64,000 nucleotides of DNA from JAKAGZ01 sp963748105 (GTDB taxonomy: Bacteria; Bacteroidota; Ignavibacteria; Ignavibacteriales; Ignavibacteriaceae), in assembly GCA_963748105.1 (NCBI GenBank), contig CAVVHP010000003.1, forward strand, positions 1 through 64,000, in the 5' to 3' direction. This document shows, piece by piece, positions 17,641-27,778 of this stretch (position 1 is its first letter; each line of letters begins with the position of its first letter). The notes beneath the pieces were generated by a model. That model searched no databases, was not told the DNA's origin, and saw only the letters and a list, made by a program, of their open reading frames with translations. A program made the position numbers and the translations under genes.

Positions 17641-18675
17641 ATGAAATTATCAGATTTCAAATTTAACTTGCCTAAAACGCATATTGCCAAACACCCGGTT
17701 TCTCCGAGAGATAAGTCAAAACTTATGGTGCTGGACCGGGAAGCTGAATCAATAGAAAACAAGGTTTTCACCGATATTACAGACTACATGGAAAAAGGTG
17801 ATGTGCTTGCAATAAATGAAACACGTGTTTTTCAGGCAAGACTTTATGGAAAAAAAGAAAAGACTAACGCAAAGATTGAAGTTTTTCTTTTAAGAGAACT
17901 TAATGCAGAGGATTGCATCTGGGATGTAATTGTTGATCCGGCAAGAAAAGTAAGGATTGGAAACAAGATTTATTTCAACGATAAGTTATGGTGTGAAGTA
18001 ATTGACAATACAACATCACGCGGCAGGACTGTAAGATTTAATCAGCCGGGCAATGTTTATAAAGCAGTTGAAAAAATCGGACTCACTCCTCTACCCCCTT
18101 ATATTAAAAGAGATCCGGAACCTGATGATAAAGATAACTATCAGACCGTCTATGCAAAAGTTGATGGCGCTGTTGCAGCTCCAACCGCGGGCCTTCATTT
18201 TACACCGAAGCTTTTACAAAAAATCGAGAAGAAAGGAATCAGCATTGTGCCTGTTATTCTTCACATAGGACTTGGTACTTTTCGTCCGGTAGAAGTGGAA
18301 GACTTGACAAAACACAAAATGGATTCAGAATATTTTGAAATCTCTGCCAAATCTTCTGAAACAATTAACAAAGCCAAACACGCAAAACATAAAGTTTTTG
18401 TTGTTGGCACCAGCACATGCCGTGCTTTGGAAACAAGCATTACAGCAGATGGTTTTGTAAAACCACAGAGAGGCTGGACGGATAAATTTATTTATCCATA
18501 CTACGATTTCAAAATAACTGACAGGCTTATTACGAACTTCCATCAGCCGGAATCTACTTTGATTATGCTTGCAAGTGCATTTGCCGGTCATGAGTTCATA
18601 ATGAAAGCATATAAAAAAGCAATGAAAGAGCGTTATCGTTTCTTGAGTTACGGTGATGCAATGCTTATCAAATGA
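17641..18675 (+). CDS. queA: S-adenosylmethionine:tRNA ribosyltransferase-isomerase
   Basis: Transfers and isomerises the ribose of S-adenosylmethionine onto 7-aminomethyl-7-deazaguanine in tRNA, making epoxyqueuosine. The 344-residue protein has the family start MKLSDFKFNLPKTHIAKHPV, VLAINETRVFQARLYG, the PLPPYIKR loop, AAPTAGLHFTP, HIGLGTFRPV and LITNFHQPESTLIMLASAFAG. Length is normal. An AGAGGTTAAGAGGA ribosome-site region lies directly upstream of the ATG. Its TGA overlaps the ATG of ispD, so the two are translationally coupled although the pathways differ. Confidence 0.96.
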   Translation: MKLSDFKFNLPKTHIAKHPVSPRDKSKLMVLDREAESIENKVFTDITDYMEKGDVLAINETRVFQARLYGKKEKTNAKIEVFLLRELNAEDCIWDVIVDPARKVRIGNKIYFNDKLWCEVIDNTTSRGRTVRFNQPGNVYKAVEKIGLTPLPPYIKRDPEPDDKDNYQTVYAKVDGAVAAPTAGLHFTPKLLQKIEKKGISIVPVILHIGLGTFRPVEVEDLTKHKMDSEYFEISAKSSETINKAKHAKHKVFVVGTSTCRALETSITADGFVKPQRGWTDKFIYPYYDFKITDRLITNFHQPESTLIMLASAFAGHEFIMKAYKKAMKERYRFLSYGDAMLIK

Positions 18676-19343
18676 AAACATTTGCAATAATTCCCGCAGG
18701 CGGTAAAGGGCTTAGGAGCGGTGCTGCCGCTCCCAAGCAATATTTAAAGTTTAAAGGAAAAGAATTAATTGTCTACACACTCGAAACTTTTCAAAAAAAT
18801 AAACTAGTTAATGAAATAATTGTTGCAGCACACCCTTCCTATTTCCATGTTCTTGAAAGACTCAAAAAAAAATACAGGCTTACAAAGCTGAAACAAATTG
18901 TTGCAGGGGGAAAAGAAAGGCAGGATTCTGTTTACAATGCTTTACAGTCAATTAAGGCAGAAAAAAAAGACCTAGTTATTGTGCACGATGCAGCCCGTCC
19001 TCTGCTTCCGCAGCAGGTCCTGACAAATGCCATTCAAACAGCTAAAAAGAAAGGAAATGCCCTGGTTTGTGTCAAAGCCGGTGATACGATTATCAAAGGT
19101 AATAATACAGTTCACTCATATATAGATAGAAACGAAATTAATTATGTACAGACACCTCAAATTTTTGCGTTTATAGTTTTACAGAATGCTATGGAAAAAG
19201 CAAGAAAAGAGCATTTTTATGGAACAGACGAGTCAATCCTTGTAAAAAGACTAAAAAAGAAAATTCACATTTCAGAAGGCTCGTTGCTCAATTTTAAAGT
19301 AACTACCAAATCTGATATTGAATTATTAAAGAAACTAATTTAA
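18672..19343 (+). CDS. ispD: 2-C-methyl-D-erythritol 4-phosphate cytidylyltransferase
   Basis: Third enzyme of the MEP isoprenoid pathway; couples CTP to methylerythritol 4-phosphate. The 223-residue protein has the nucleotide-binding start FAIIPAGGKGLRSGA followed by PKQYLKFKGKELI, the VAGGKERQDSVYNAL motif, the HDAARPLLPQQVL motif and a C-terminal GTDESILVKR. It overlaps queA by 4 bases (ATGA). Its presence shows isoprenoids are made by the MEP route in this bacterium. Confidence 0.95.
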   Translation: MKTFAIIPAGGKGLRSGAAAPKQYLKFKGKELIVYTLETFQKNKLVNEIIVAAHPSYFHVLERLKKKYRLTKLKQIVAGGKERQDSVYNALQSIKAEKKDLVIVHDAARPLLPQQVLTNAIQTAKKKGNALVCVKAGDTIIKGNNTVHSYIDRNEINYVQTPQIFAFIVLQNAMEKARKEHFYGTDESILVKRLKKKIHISEGSLLNFKVTTKSDIELLKKLI

Positions 19344-19469
19344 TATAGTACGCATCTAATGTTAAAAATGGCCAATATGGTCAAAAATCGAATTATAGCC
19401 TAAATTATATATTGAATTTAACCGATAATGTATTTAGGTTAGTAACTTATAGATTACAATGGATTTAAT

Positions 19470-20147
19470 ATGCTCGTTTTATTAGCAATAATAGTTTTAT
19501 CATACCTCGTTGGTTCAATTCCTACAAGCATAATTGTAAGTAAGATGGCAAGAGGAATTGATATTCGTGATTACGGCAGCGGAAACGCAGGCGGCACAAA
19601 TGTAATGCGTGTTCTCGGATGGAAGCATGGAATTTTTGTAATGCTGTTAGACGCTTTGAAAGGCGTAATAGCTGTTATAGTTGTAGCTCGTTTGTTCCAG
19701 GGAACTGTTCCTTTCAACAACGCTACTCCATTTGATGATTTCACATTAGTTCAGATTATTGCTGGTATTGCTGCCGTTATAGGTCACATATGGACTGTTT
19801 TTGCTGGTTTCAAAGGCGGAAAAGGAATTGCTACTGCACTTGGAATGCTGCTTATGATTACAACAATTGATATGCTAATTGCTATCGGAGCATTTTTAGT
19901 AGTTGTTTCGGTTTCAAAATATGTTTCACTCGGTTCTATTGTTGCCGCTATTGTTGTTCCTTTAGCATTGGTAGTTCGTGAAAATATATTCAATGTTGAT
20001 ATCCAGGGATATCACACTATACTTCCATTTATAATTGCACTTTCTTTACTTGTAATATTTACACATCGCAAGAACGTTGTTCGTTTGATTAACGGCAGCG
20101 AAAGCAAAATTAGTTTTTCAAAAAAGAAAAATTCTGCTCATAGCTAA
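19470..20147 (+). CDS. plsY: Acyl-phosphate:glycerol-3-phosphate acyltransferase
   Basis: Moves an acyl group from acyl-phosphate to position 1 of glycerol-3-phosphate, the first step of phospholipid synthesis in most bacteria, in the cytoplasmic membrane. The 225-residue protein has several membrane helices and the three conserved loops: SYLVGSIPTSIIVSK, RDYGSGNAGGTNVMR, and GFKGGKGIATALG with the HIWTVF segment before it. It ends 3 bases before gpsA, which makes the glycerol-3-phosphate it uses. This functional pair is often adjacent. Confidence 0.95.
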   Translation: MLVLLAIIVLSYLVGSIPTSIIVSKMARGIDIRDYGSGNAGGTNVMRVLGWKHGIFVMLLDALKGVIAVIVVARLFQGTVPFNNATPFDDFTLVQIIAGIAAVIGHIWTVFAGFKGGKGIATALGMLLMITTIDMLIAIGAFLVVVSVSKYVSLGSIVAAIVVPLALVVRENIFNVDIQGYHTILPFIIALSLLVIFTHRKNVVRLINGSESKISFSKKKNSAHS

Positions 20148-20150
20148 AAA

Positions 20151-21146
20151 ATGAAAATTTCAGTTTTAGGCGCAGGAGGCTGGGGTACTACCCTGGCTGT
20201 TCTGCTTCATTATAACGGGCACAATGTTACTCTCTGGGAATACAAAAAAAATTATTCCAAGATATTACAAAAAAGCAGAATAAATGATCGCTACCTTCCC
20301 GGTTTTAAAATTCCGAAAGAAATAAATATAACACACGATCTGGATGAATCTGTTTCGGATAAAAATATGATTGTGCTTGCTGTACCTGCACAATATTTAA
20401 GAAGTGTAATTAAAAAAGTTCAGCCTTCCGAAATCAAAAATTCTATTCTTGTAAGTGTTTCAAAAGGAATTGAAATCAATTCACTTCTCACTATGTCGCA
20501 AATGCTTCACGATGAAATTCCATCTATCTCTCCTGAACAAATCGGTGTTCTTTCAGGACCAAGCCACGCAGAAGAAGTCAGCAAAAGAATTCCAACTGCA
20601 GTAGTTGCGGCCTCAAAAAATGGAGAGACCACAAAATCAATCCAGGCAGCATTTATTACTTCTTATTTCAGGGTCTATGGTTCAACCGATATTCTTGGAG
20701 TTGAACTCGGCGGCGCATTTAAAAATGTAATAGCTATTGGGGCCGGAATTATTGACGGTGCAAAGTTTGGAGACAATACGAAAGCTGCTATTATGACAAG
20801 AGGCATCGCTGAAATTTCCAGGCTCGGAATTGCCCTTGGTTCACAACCTGAAACTTTTGCCGGACTATCCGGAATGGGTGACCTGATTGTTACCTGTATG
20901 AGTAAGCACAGCCGTAACCGCTACGTCGGTGAGCAAATTGGCGGAGGTAAAAAATTAAAGGCAGTGTTAAGATCAATGCAGATGGTTGCTGAAGGAGTAG
21001 AAACAAGCCGCTCAGCTTCGCAACTTGCTAAAAAGCATAAAGTTGAAGTTCCTATTACTTCAGAAGTTTATAAAATCTTATTCGAAGACAAAGATCCTGT
21101 AAAAGCCACAACTGACCTTATGACCCGCGATATGAAGATGGAATAG
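20151..21146 (+). CDS. gpsA: NAD(P)H-dependent glycerol-3-phosphate dehydrogenase
   Basis: Reduces dihydroxyacetone phosphate to sn-glycerol-3-phosphate for phospholipid synthesis. The 331-residue cytosolic enzyme has the Rossmann fingerprint SVLGAGGWGTTLAVLL, AVPAQYLRSVI, VSKGIE, VLSGPSHAEEV, the catalytic-Lys region GGAFKNVIAIGAGI and GLSGMGDLIVTC. Length is typical. It pairs with plsY just upstream. Its stop codon lies one base from the proposed true end of the convergent dgt gene. Confidence 0.96.
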   Translation: MKISVLGAGGWGTTLAVLLHYNGHNVTLWEYKKNYSKILQKSRINDRYLPGFKIPKEINITHDLDESVSDKNMIVLAVPAQYLRSVIKKVQPSEIKNSILVSVSKGIEINSLLTMSQMLHDEIPSISPEQIGVLSGPSHAEEVSKRIPTAVVAASKNGETTKSIQAAFITSYFRVYGSTDILGVELGGAFKNVIAIGAGIIDGAKFGDNTKAAIMTRGIAEISRLGIALGSQPETFAGLSGMGDLIVTCMSKHSRNRYVGEQIGGGKKLKAVLRSMQMVAEGVETSRSASQLAKKHKVEVPITSEVYKILFEDKDPVKATTDLMTRDMKME

Positions 21147-21147
21147 A

Positions 21148-22508
21148 TTATCTATTCGGCAAGAAATTCCCATTATCTTCCTAAACAATGAAACCGCGTA
21201 TGAGTCGGTCATTCCGGAAACAAAATCTGTAATCTTCAATAATCTCGTATAATTATCCGAGTCGGGCTTCCCGCTATCTCCCAGGAATTGTTTAGGAAGA
21301 AGTTTAATAATTGTCTTATTCTTGGGGGAAACTTTTTCTTCGGCAAATTCATTAACCGCAGATATAAAAGTATCCAGCAGTCCGCCAAGAACTTCAAAAC
21401 CGGCGGCTTCCCTTTCCACTACGCCCCGCATTGAGTAAATTTTTTCGATAGAAACTTTTTTAATTTCTTCCAGAGCACCGGATGCCGGGATTAATGATAT
21501 CAGGTCTCTGTTGAGTTTACCCGATAAAATAGCTTTTTCCTCATCGGCAAAAGCATCCGAGAGACTTTTAACCAGTTCACTGATTGCTTTGGCTCTCAGG
21601 TATCCGATCTTATCATTTTCATTTCTTTCATTATATAAATTTAGATCTGACTTTCCTTTCAATGGCATTAAAAGTTCTTCTGTGTCTTCGAAGGATAAAA
21701 GACCGAGCCGGAAACCATCCTCAAGATCCATCACTCTGTAACAAATATCATCCGCTGCCTCAACAAGAAATGCAAGCGGATGCCTGCTCCAGAATAATGA
21801 ATTGTTATAACCTGCTTTCGGGGGTAAATCGGTTTCCTTAGCAACTTCCTTGAAAAGTTCCTTCTCAGACTGGAAGAATCCGTATTTTTTATACAGTTTT
21901 TCTTTGTGAGTTTTTACTTTATTGTCTCTCCCCGTCAGAGATTCTTTAGGATACTTGGTGAAAGCGGCAAGTGTTGCGCACGAAAGTTTCAGGCCTCCAA
22001 TAATTGTCGGATTCTGAAGCCGCGTAATTATTCTGAATCCCTGTGCATTACCTTCAAATTTTGTGAGATCAGTCCATTGTTTTGCCGTTAATTTTTTCCG
22101 GAAAGCCTTCCCGTTTCCGTTCCTGAAATATTCAGCAATTGCATCCTCGCCGGAATGTCCGAATGGAGGATTACCAATATCGTGTGCTAGACAGGCCGAG
22201 GCAACAATCTCGCCGAAATGAAACTGTGTATATTCTTTTTCAAGCTTTTTGTTTCGGTCTAATATCTTTTTGCCGACTAAATTCCCAAGTGATCTTCCAA
22301 CACAGGAAACTTCCAGGCTGTGCGTCAGTCTAGTATGTACGTAATCAGATTCAGGCATCGGAAATACTTGTGTCTTATCCTGTAACCTGCGAAATGCAGA
22401 ACTAAAAACGATTCTGTCAAAATCTCTCTGAAACTGGCTTCTGCCGTCAGTAGATGTTTCAACTTTATGACCAAGTAATTTCTTAGATAAGAGTTTTTTC
22501 CATTCCAA
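21148..22508 (-). CDS. dgt: Deoxyguanosinetriphosphate triphosphohydrolase-like protein
   Basis: Hydrolyses dNTPs (typically dGTP) to the nucleoside and triphosphate. HD-domain motifs are present: HTRLTHSLEVSCVGR and CLAHDIGNPPFGHSGEDAI, then the later HPLAFLVEAADDICYRVMDLEDG. The start is TTG at 22508, supported by GGAG about 10 bases upstream; the neighbouring ATG is out of frame. As sequenced the frame runs on to 21078 and overlaps gpsA by 69 bases with a non-family tail (CRIDNLFHLHIAG). Adding one T at about 21,161 gives the natural ending GISLPNR and a TAA at 21148-21150, so I set the end there. Confidence 0.9.
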
Positions 22509-22522
22509 GTCAAAATCTCCGT

Positions 22523-23059
22523 TTAAATTCTCAAATTTGGATTCCCAAGTTTCCAGGTAATAATACCATCTTTTTCAAATGCCTTTTCAAATCCAAGATC
22601 AATCAATATTTTTTGCGAAAAATTATAATCAGCCGGAGTCTGTGCTTTTAGGGCCTTTACTTTTGCGTGCATAAATGCATATCGTGTAAATTCTTTCAGC
22701 ACTTCCGGCATATATCCTTTTTTCTGATAATTCGGTTTTAACGCATAGCCAATTTCCACCTCGCCATTAACATCAGGCATTCCGTTAAAACCACATAACC
22801 CTATTATTTTATTTTCTTCTTTAGATATTATTTGCCACATTGTAAACCAGGTATAATTAAAAGGATTCTGTTCCATTTTCTTTATTACTGTTTCAAAGAC
22901 CTCCCCTATTTCTTTTTCCATTACATCATCATATTTTTCTTTGTGGCTTTCATTAAGAAAAAGATTTTCTTCGAACTGAGCTGGATTATCCTTCAGTAAT
23001 TTTATCTGATCAATATTGAGGGGAAGTATTCTAAGTCTTTCTGTCTTTAACTCAAACAT
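22523..23059 (-). CDS. GNAT-family acetyltransferase (RimJ/RimL-like)
   Basis: A 178-residue N-acetyltransferase of the ribosomal-protein/amino-acid type. It starts MFELKTERLRILPLN, has IIGLCGFNGMPDVNGEVEIG (beta strands 4-5) and the acetyl-CoA loop YALKPNYQKKGYMPEVLKEF, and ends with a conserved region (LIDLGFEKAFEKDG). Acetyl-CoA is the expected donor and the acceptor is unknown. It ends 14 bases before dgt on the same strand, so the two are probably co-transcribed. It is divergent from recG across a 100-base promoter gap. Confidence 0.82.
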   Translation of the reverse strand: MFELKTERLRILPLNIDQIKLLKDNPAQFEENLFLNESHKEKYDDVMEKEIGEVFETVIKKMEQNPFNYTWFTMWQIISKEENKIIGLCGFNGMPDVNGEVEIGYALKPNYQKKGYMPEVLKEFTRYAFMHAKVKALKAQTPADYNFSQKILIDLGFEKAFEKDGIITWKLGNPNLRI

Positions 23060-23159
23060 ATATTCATATACCCTTTATTTCTGTACAAATTTAACAAAGA
23101 AAAATTGAAATACCTCAACTTATTGTAATTGCCGAAACCTTACAGTATTTTTCAATCTG

Positions 23160-25371
23160 ATGAAAACCAGCAATGAAAAAATATTAAGCCAGTCAGTTCA
23201 ATACATAAAATCCGTCGGGCCAAAACGTGCTGAAACATTCAGGGAAATTGGCATCGAAACAATTCGCGACATTCTTTTTTATTTCCCTTCCCGGCATCTG
23301 GACAGAACCACTACGCTTACAGCTACAAAAGCATATGAGCATTTGTTAAATGGCTATGACGGAGAGTTGACAATTATTGCGAAAGTGGAGGATGTTGAAA
23401 AACGCAGATTTGGTAAAAGAGAGATTCTGAAGGTTCAGTTCCGAGATCAGACCGGGTTTTTTGAATGTACCTGGTTTCAGGCAGTAAAATATTTCGCAAG
23501 CGTTTTCCATGAGGGTGATACCTTCGCAATTTCGGGCAAGCCTGCAAAATCAAAATATGGCAATATTCAGTTTACCCACCCGGATTTTGACCGAATGTCG
23601 GAAGATGAATCCAGGAATTTTTTGAATACAGGAAAGATAATTCCATTTTACAGAATTTCGAAAGAACTACGAAATAAAAACATCGGTGACTTTTCCTTAA
23701 GAAGAATTATAAACAATGCGGTTGAAAACTATTCCGATTCTCTGGAAGAAAGCCTTCCTGAGAATATAGTGAAGGAACATAACCTGATTTCTATTATTGA
23801 CGCTGTGAAAAATTTCCACTATCCGGAAAGTAAAGACAAGCTGAACGCAGCGAGAAAACGATTTAAATTTGAAGAAATATTTTATCTGGAACTGCTTGTT
23901 GCCCTCAGAAAGTATAATTATAAAACGAAACTTTGCGGACCATCTATGGAAATAAAAACAAGCCTGGTCCCTGATTTTCTGAAGACCCTTCCTTTTGATT
24001 TGACAAAAGCCCAGCTAAATGTATTGAGTGAGATTAAAAAAGACATGCTTTCATCTTCACCAATGAACAGACTTCTACAGGGAGATGTTGGATCGGGAAA
24101 AACAATTGTGGCATTAATTTCAATGCTTATTGCTATCGATAATGGTTATCAGGCAGTTCTTATGGCTCCAACAGAAATTTTAGCTGACCAGCATGCTAAA
24201 AACATCTCAAAAATGATGAAAAATTTTGCAGGGAATTCTAAAGAAAGAGAATTAAAAGTAAGCCTTCTTCTCGGAGGACAAAGAAACTCGGCGAAAAAGA
24301 AAAGAATTCAGAACAACAAACTTCAGGAAGCCGATATTATAATTGGAACACACGCTTTGTTTGAAGAGGATATTAATTTCAAAAACGTCGGTCTTGTAAT
24401 AGTTGATGAGCAACACAGGTTCGGGGTAGCACAAAGGGCAAAACTCCAGACAAAAGGTAAAGTCCCTGATGTTCTGGTTATGAGCGCTACGCCTATTCCC
24501 AGAACTCTTTCTATGACAATTTACGCAGATCTTGATCTTTCAATTATTGATGAAATGCCTAAGAACCGTAAACCAATCAAAACGCTGCTGCGTGGAGAAA
24601 ATAAGCTCCCCGCTATATATAAGTATATTTCCGACAAAACCCGGGAAGGTTATCAGTCATTTATAGTTTATCCTCTTGTTGAAGAATCTGAAAAAATTGA
24701 GTTAAAGGCTGCAGAAACCTACTACAAAGAATTACAAAATACCTATTTAAAGGACATCCAGCTGGGTCTGATCCACGGAAGAATGACATGGCAAGAAAAA
24801 GAAGAAGTTATGATGCTGTTTTTGGCAAAAAAATACGATGTTCTGATCAGTACAACGGTAATAGAAGTTGGAATTGACATACCGGACGCCAATATCATTC
24901 TTATTAATGATGCTCACAGGTTCGGGCTTTCACAATTACACCAGTTACGCGGACGGGTTGGAAGAGGAAAACAACAGGCTTATTGTATACTGGTAACCCC
25001 AAATGAGTATGCCGCTGCAAATAATCGTATGAGTTTTGAAATTGAGTACTTATCATCAGCTCAAATTGAGAAAAATAAAGCTGCTTTGCGTCTCCAAACC
25101 ATGGAAAAGTACACTGATGGATTTCAAAGTAGCTGAAATTGATCTAAAACTAAGGGGGCCCGGTGATATTTTCGGAACAAGACAGAGTGGATTCCCGGAT
25201 TTAAAATTTATAGATATTATAAAAGACTCTGACATCATTAAAACAGCCAAAGCTTCTGCCTTTAACATAATAAATGTTGATCCTAACCTTCGGTCAGAAA
25301 AGTATTCTGTACTAAGAGAAAATCTTTTAAAACATTACTCTAACAATCTTGAATACGCAAAGATTGCATGA
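23160..25371 (+). CDS. recG: ATP-dependent DNA helicase RecG, one frameshift near 25,123
   Basis: Remodels stalled replication forks and Holliday junctions. The N-terminal wedge/OB domain (VQYIKSVGPKRAETFREIGI, then a nucleic-acid-binding fold) is followed by the superfamily 2 helicase core: Walker A LLQGDVGSGKTIVAL, LMAPTEILADQHAK, DEQHRFGVAQRAKL, VMSATPIPRTLSM, then VIEVGIDIPDANIIL and HQLRGRVGRG. The C-terminal helical-hairpin region (DLKLRGPGDIFGTRQSG) lies in the next frame. Removing one T from the TTT at 25,122-25,124 restores TDGFKVAEIDLKLRGPGD, giving about 736 residues, near the family norm. A consensus error is more likely than a dead gene. Confidence 0.94.
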
Positions 25372-25579
25372 TAATTTTTAAAGAAATCTGATCAACTTAT
25401 TTCCTGACATATCAAACAACTTTTACATTGAAAAAAATAATTGCTTTCTATTTGTTAATTCTTATTTTAGTTATAACTTTGTTCTGAAATTTTTGATCAA
25501 TTCATGTTTTTCATGAACTTTTAAAGAAAAAGATTTAAAATCGATCAAGAAAAAATATTTTGAATGATTAATAAAATTA

Positions 25580-25609
25580 TTGACTTAAAGATATTATTAG
25601 TTATATTTG
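25580..25609 (+). promoter_or_regulatory. Bacteroidota-type promoter for the ATP-grasp/KamA operon
   Basis: TTG at 25580-25582 and TATATTTG at 25602-25609, separated by 19 bases, match the -33 (TTTG/TTG) and -7 (TAnnTTTG) elements known for Bacteroidota-group sigma factors. They lie about 55 bases before the TTG start of the first ATP-grasp gene, with AAGGAG at 25627-25632 between. The ~200 bases before this are AT-rich and hold no convincing gene. Confidence 0.5.
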
Positions 25610-25664
25610 TTAAAAAAAAATACATCAAGGAGAAATTATTTTATCTTCTCTCTTTAATGATCGA

Positions 25665-26720
25665 TTGAAAGTTGCGTTAGCCTTCAATGTAAAACCAGAA
25701 AGTGAAACTTTCCTCCAAGAACTACCCCCTAATTCAAAAAATACTCAAGTTCAACCGGAAAAAAGTATAGACACTTATGCTGAATGGGATACATGGGAAA
25801 CGATCAACTCAATTAAAACTGCCTTGGAAATTTATCACGATGTGATTTTAGTTGAAGCTAATGAACTTGCATTCGAAAAATTAAAAGAGACATCTCCTGA
25901 TATAGTATTTAACTTTGCTGAAGGCCTTAAAGGCATAAGCAGGGAAGCTCAGATACCTGCAATGCTTGATATGATTGGTATTCCATACACTGGTTCAGAT
26001 CCGTTAACTCTTGCAACCTGTCTTGATAAAGCAAGAACTAAAGAAATTCTGACATACCACGGCATACCAAATGCAAAATTTCTGCTTGTAGATTCTGTTG
26101 AAAAAATAAATAACCACGGATTAAATTTTCCCCTGATTGTGAAACCATATTCAGAAGGATCAGGTAAGGGAATATTTTCAACATCATTCGTGCAAAATGA
26201 GACAGAACTTAAAAAAGAAATTGAAAGAGTTCTTTCAGAATATGACCAGCCAGCGTTAGTTGAGGAATTTTTACCGGGTAGAGAATTTACTGTTGCAGTA
26301 CTCGGGAACGATGACGAAGCAGAAGTATTGCCTGTAATTGAAATCAACTATAATGATTTTCCGGAAAATTTTATCCCGATTTATTCTTATGAGGCCAAAT
26401 GGATTCTGGACACGAGAGAAAATCCGCTCGATGTTTTCACCTGTCCGGCAGACATTAGTAAGGAACTTGAGACTCAAATTAAAGAAACAGTTCTTAATGC
26501 GTATAAAATTCTGCGCTGTAAAGACTGGAGCAGAATTGACGTTAGATTAGATGCTAATAATGTTCCGAATATTATTGAAATAAATCCAATACCCGGAATA
26601 TTACCGAATATCGAAGATAATTCCTGTTTTCCCAAAGCAGCAAGAACAATTGGATTGAGCTACAATGATACGGTAAACACAGTTCTTTATGTTGCTGCAA
26701 AAAGGCACAAGCTTTTATGA
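25665..26720 (+). CDS. D-Ala-D-Ala-ligase-like ATP-grasp enzyme 1
   Basis: A 351-residue ATP-grasp carboxylate-amine ligase related to D-alanine-D-alanine ligase (COG1181 type). Landmarks are DIVFNFAEGLKGISREAQIP, YTGSDPLTLATCLDKARTKE, the ATP-binding strand PLIVKPYSEGSGKGI, VEEFLPGREFTVAVLG, the Tyr-x-x-Lys loop YSYEAKWILDT, and the metal-binding end RIDVRLDANNVPNIIEINPI. It probably joins an amino acid or related carboxylate to an amine, using ATP. It is the first of two paralogues in tandem (ATGA overlap) ahead of a GNAT and a KamA gene, so cell-wall D-Ala-D-Ala synthesis is not the likely role. The TTG start matches family N-termini (MKVALAF), but AAGGAG is 32 bases upstream. An ATT at 25638 in the same frame is 5 bases from it. 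Confidence 0.8.
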   Translation: MKVALAFNVKPESETFLQELPPNSKNTQVQPEKSIDTYAEWDTWETINSIKTALEIYHDVILVEANELAFEKLKETSPDIVFNFAEGLKGISREAQIPAMLDMIGIPYTGSDPLTLATCLDKARTKEILTYHGIPNAKFLLVDSVEKINNHGLNFPLIVKPYSEGSGKGIFSTSFVQNETELKKEIERVLSEYDQPALVEEFLPGREFTVAVLGNDDEAEVLPVIEINYNDFPENFIPIYSYEAKWILDTRENPLDVFTCPADISKELETQIKETVLNAYKILRCKDWSRIDVRLDANNVPNIIEINPIPGILPNIEDNSCFPKAARTIGLSYNDTVNTVLYVAAKRHKLL

Positions 26721-27778
26721 GGATAAATGCAAAAATATTGATCTGCTACAATTCGCCTGTAAGCATCTTCCCGATTTACAACGGTAAACCGGAAGAGGAA
26801 ATTAGTCCTATGGATGATCTTTCTGAAGGCGCATTTGTAAGGGACCTGGAAGCAATCAAAACGGCTCTTGGTAACTATTTTTCTCAGGTTGAGACCTTTG
26901 CCGTAAATGGGAACGTGGAAAGAACCATCAAATTTTTAAATAAAAGTAATCCTGATGTGATTTACAATTTTGTTGAATCAATTGAAGGAATAGCTTCTTA
27001 TGAATATTGTATAGCCGGAATGTTCGAACTTCTGGGATATCAATTTACCGGCAATACACCAATGACTCTCGGTAATTGTTTAAATAAAGAAAGAGCAAAA
27101 AATATTTTACGCTCTTTTAATGTACCCACACCTAACTCACAAATTATAAAAAGAGGAGAAAAAGTATCAAATAAAAGTTTTAATCTGAAATTTCCCGTTA
27201 TTCTTAAATTATTAAACGAAGATGCCAGTATAGGAATATCTGAGCTTTCTGTTATAAATAGTTTGAAGGATCTGAAAAAACAATTAGAGTTTTTATTTGG
27301 AACTTATAAACAGGATGTTATTGCCGAAGAATTTATTAAAGGTCGCGAACTTAATATCGCAATTCTTGGCGGTAAAATTCTTCCCGTTTCCGAAATTCTT
27401 TTTAAGGGACTCCCTAAGGGATTACCTAAAATTATTACCTATGATAGTAAATGGATAGAAGAAAGTATTTACTATCAGCATACTCAGCCAAGCTGTCCTG
27501 CTAAACTGAGTAAGAGAATTCAAAAAAATGTTGAAAGCGTAGCTGCCTATGCATACCAGGCTCTTAATTGCAGGGATTATGCAAGAGTTGATATAAGACT
27601 GGATAAAAGAGGTACACCTTATGTAATTGAGGTTAACCCGAATCCTGATATATCTACTGATTCGGGTTTTGTTAGAGCGGCAGCCAATGCCAGTATAAGC
27701 TACCCGGAGTTACTGGTATCAATTGCTAATTTTGCGCTATCCAGAAAAAGAAATGATACGAAAAATAAAGCAAGCTGA
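26717..27778 (+). CDS. D-Ala-D-Ala-ligase-like ATP-grasp enzyme 2
   Basis: A 353-residue paralogue of the preceding protein, overlapping it by 4 bases. The same order of motifs is seen: DVIYNFVESIEGIASYEYCI, FTGNTPMTLGNCLNKERAK, PVILKLLNEDASIGI, IAEEFIKGRELNIAILGG, YDSKWIEESIYYQ, and ARVDIRLDKRGTPYVIEVNP. ATP- and Mg-binding residues look intact, so it is probably active. The two proteins are too diverged to be a recent tandem copy, which suggests different substrates or successive steps in one pathway. An ATP-grasp pair next to an aminomutase and an acetyltransferase points to a small peptide or amino-acid conjugate product. That is inference from context. Confidence 0.8.
   Translation: MRINAKILICYNSPVSIFPIYNGKPEEEISPMDDLSEGAFVRDLEAIKTALGNYFSQVETFAVNGNVERTIKFLNKSNPDVIYNFVESIEGIASYEYCIAGMFELLGYQFTGNTPMTLGNCLNKERAKNILRSFNVPTPNSQIIKRGEKVSNKSFNLKFPVILKLLNEDASIGISELSVINSLKDLKKQLEFLFGTYKQDVIAEEFIKGRELNIAILGGKILPVSEILFKGLPKGLPKIITYDSKWIEESIYYQHTQPSCPAKLSKRIQKNVESVAAYAYQALNCRDYARVDIRLDKRGTPYVIEVNPNPDISTDSGFVRAAANASISYPELLVSIANFALSRKRNDTKNKAS

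Noticed and set aside
25427..25486. Possible 19-residue hydrophobic peptide (KKIIAFYLLILILVITLF)
   Set aside because: No ribosome site and AT-rich DNA easily produces such frames.
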